DNA from: Desulfobacteraceae bacterium
GTDB lineage: Bacteria; Desulfobacterota; Desulfobacteria; Desulfobacterales; UBA11574
Assembly: GCA_030671225.1 (NCBI GenBank)
Contig: DAOVAE010000090.1
Coordinates: forward strand, 1 to 5,533
Direction of reading: 5' to 3'
Length of the DNA: 5,533 bases
Shown here piece after piece: positions 5,079 to 5,533 of this stretch. Within the stretch, counting starts at the first letter, position 1, and every line of letters begins with the position of its first letter. The position numbers were made by a program, and so were the translations under genes. Under the pieces are notes generated by a model that saw only the letters and a program-made list of their open reading frames with translations, did no database searches and was not told the origin of the DNA.

Positions 5079-5533
5079 CGAAAAAAGAACACCGATCGCT
5101 GTAGTCGGGATGGCCTGTGTATTTCCCGGGGCTCCGGACCTTATTAAGTTCTGGCAAAACATTGTCAACAAGGTTGACGCCACCTGTGAGGTCCCCGGAG
5201 GCAGATGGATCGTTGAACCTGATTTCATGTATCATTCTGATCCATGGCCTGACAAAACCTTTTCAAAACGAGCATGCCTTATAAATGATTTTGAATTCGA
5301 TCCGGAAGGGATTGACATTGACGAAAATCTTTTAAAAGAACTCGACCCGCTCTATCACCTGGTTTTGCATACGGGCAGAGAAGCATTATCAAGCTGCAGC
5401 ACAACATCATTGAACAAAGAAAAGATCGGAACAGTTCTCGCTGCTATTGCACTTCCGACAGAGGCTTCTTCTTCAATCACCAGGAAGATATTGGGAGCGT
5501 CCTTTGAAGAAAAACTTTTTGGCGACTCACCTT
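5071..5533 (+). CDS. Type I ketosynthase (PUFA/polyketide synthase-like), 5' portion
   Basis: 154 codons are visible; the gene continues past the right edge. The product begins MTNEKRTPIAVVGMACVFPG followed by APDLIKFWQNIV and EVPGGRW (residues 40-46). This is the standard N-terminal beta-ketoacyl synthase fold of modular PKS and PUFA synthases, which condense acyl and malonyl units on an ACP. The usual EA-MDPQQR motif is replaced by LLKELDPLYHLVLHTGREAL (88-107), as in divergent PfaA/PfaC- or HglE-like enzymes. The catalytic Cys and His residues are beyond the window. An in-frame upstream ATG at 5050 is closed by TGA after five codons, so 5071 is the first usable ATG, although no Shine-Dalgarno precedes it. 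Product (fatty acid, glycolipid or polyketide) cannot be told from this fragment. Confidence 0.85.
   Translation, partial: MTNEKRTPIAVVGMACVFPGAPDLIKFWQNIVNKVDATCEVPGGRWIVEPDFMYHSDPWPDKTFSKRACLINDFEFDPEGIDIDENLLKELDPLYHLVLHTGREALSSCSTTSLNKEKIGTVLAAIALPTEASSSITRKILGASFEEKLFGDSP

Noticed and set aside
5026..5235. Minus-strand open frames opposite the ketosynthase start
   Set aside because: They are antisense to the conserved ketosynthase N-terminus and end in heptad repeat sequence.

Overview
The window looks like a chromosomal piece from an anaerobic, probably sulfate-reducing, Desulfobacterota-type bacterium. This is an inference from gene content. A radical SAM protein matching AhbC (siroheme-dependent heme pathway) sits beside the start of hemB. 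There is also a non-canonical ClpX-like ATPase, sigma-54-type promoters and the start of a PUFA/polyketide-synthase-like ketosynthase. Intergenic DNA is AT-rich and full of short-period repeats. No tRNA, rRNA, CRISPR array or transposase gene was seen.

Left part (1-3427, all minus strand). Reading with transcription, a promoter at 3399-3427 fires almost exactly at the start codon of a 587-residue ClpX-like AAA+ unfoldase (1627-3390). This is followed by a heptad-repeat spacer, ahbC (333-1520), a 266-bp spacer with repeats and a GC-rich hairpin, and the first 22 codons of hemB (1-66), which runs off the left edge. AhbC and HemB belong to the same tetrapyrrole route: HemB makes porphobilinogen, and AhbC deacetylates 12,18-didecarboxysiroheme on the way to heme.

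Middle part (3521-4656, minus strand). Two diverged copies of a ~195-bp leader (B, 4423-4616; A, 3851-4046) lie in direct orientation on either side of a 105-residue helical hypothetical gene (4070-4387). Both copies keep a -24/-12 sigma-54-type promoter and the same upstream boxes. Copy B drives the 105-residue gene and also has a good sigma-70 promoter just upstream. Copy A faces a region with no clear gene: a stub of 8 codons, a ~99-bp MITE-like palindromic element with 9-bp flanking direct repeats, a possible 30-residue peptide, then two hairpins, the last with a U8 tract.

Right part (4657-5533). Inverted and direct heptad arrays are followed by the C-terminal remnant of a four-helix-bundle (23S rRNA intervening-sequence protein family) gene. 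A plus-strand type I ketosynthase gene starts at 5071 inside a heptad array and continues beyond the window.

The most unusual aspects are the duplicated sigma-54 leader, the MITE-like insertion below one copy, and phase-locked 7-bp repeats in several gaps that seem to have replaced normal ribosome-binding regions.
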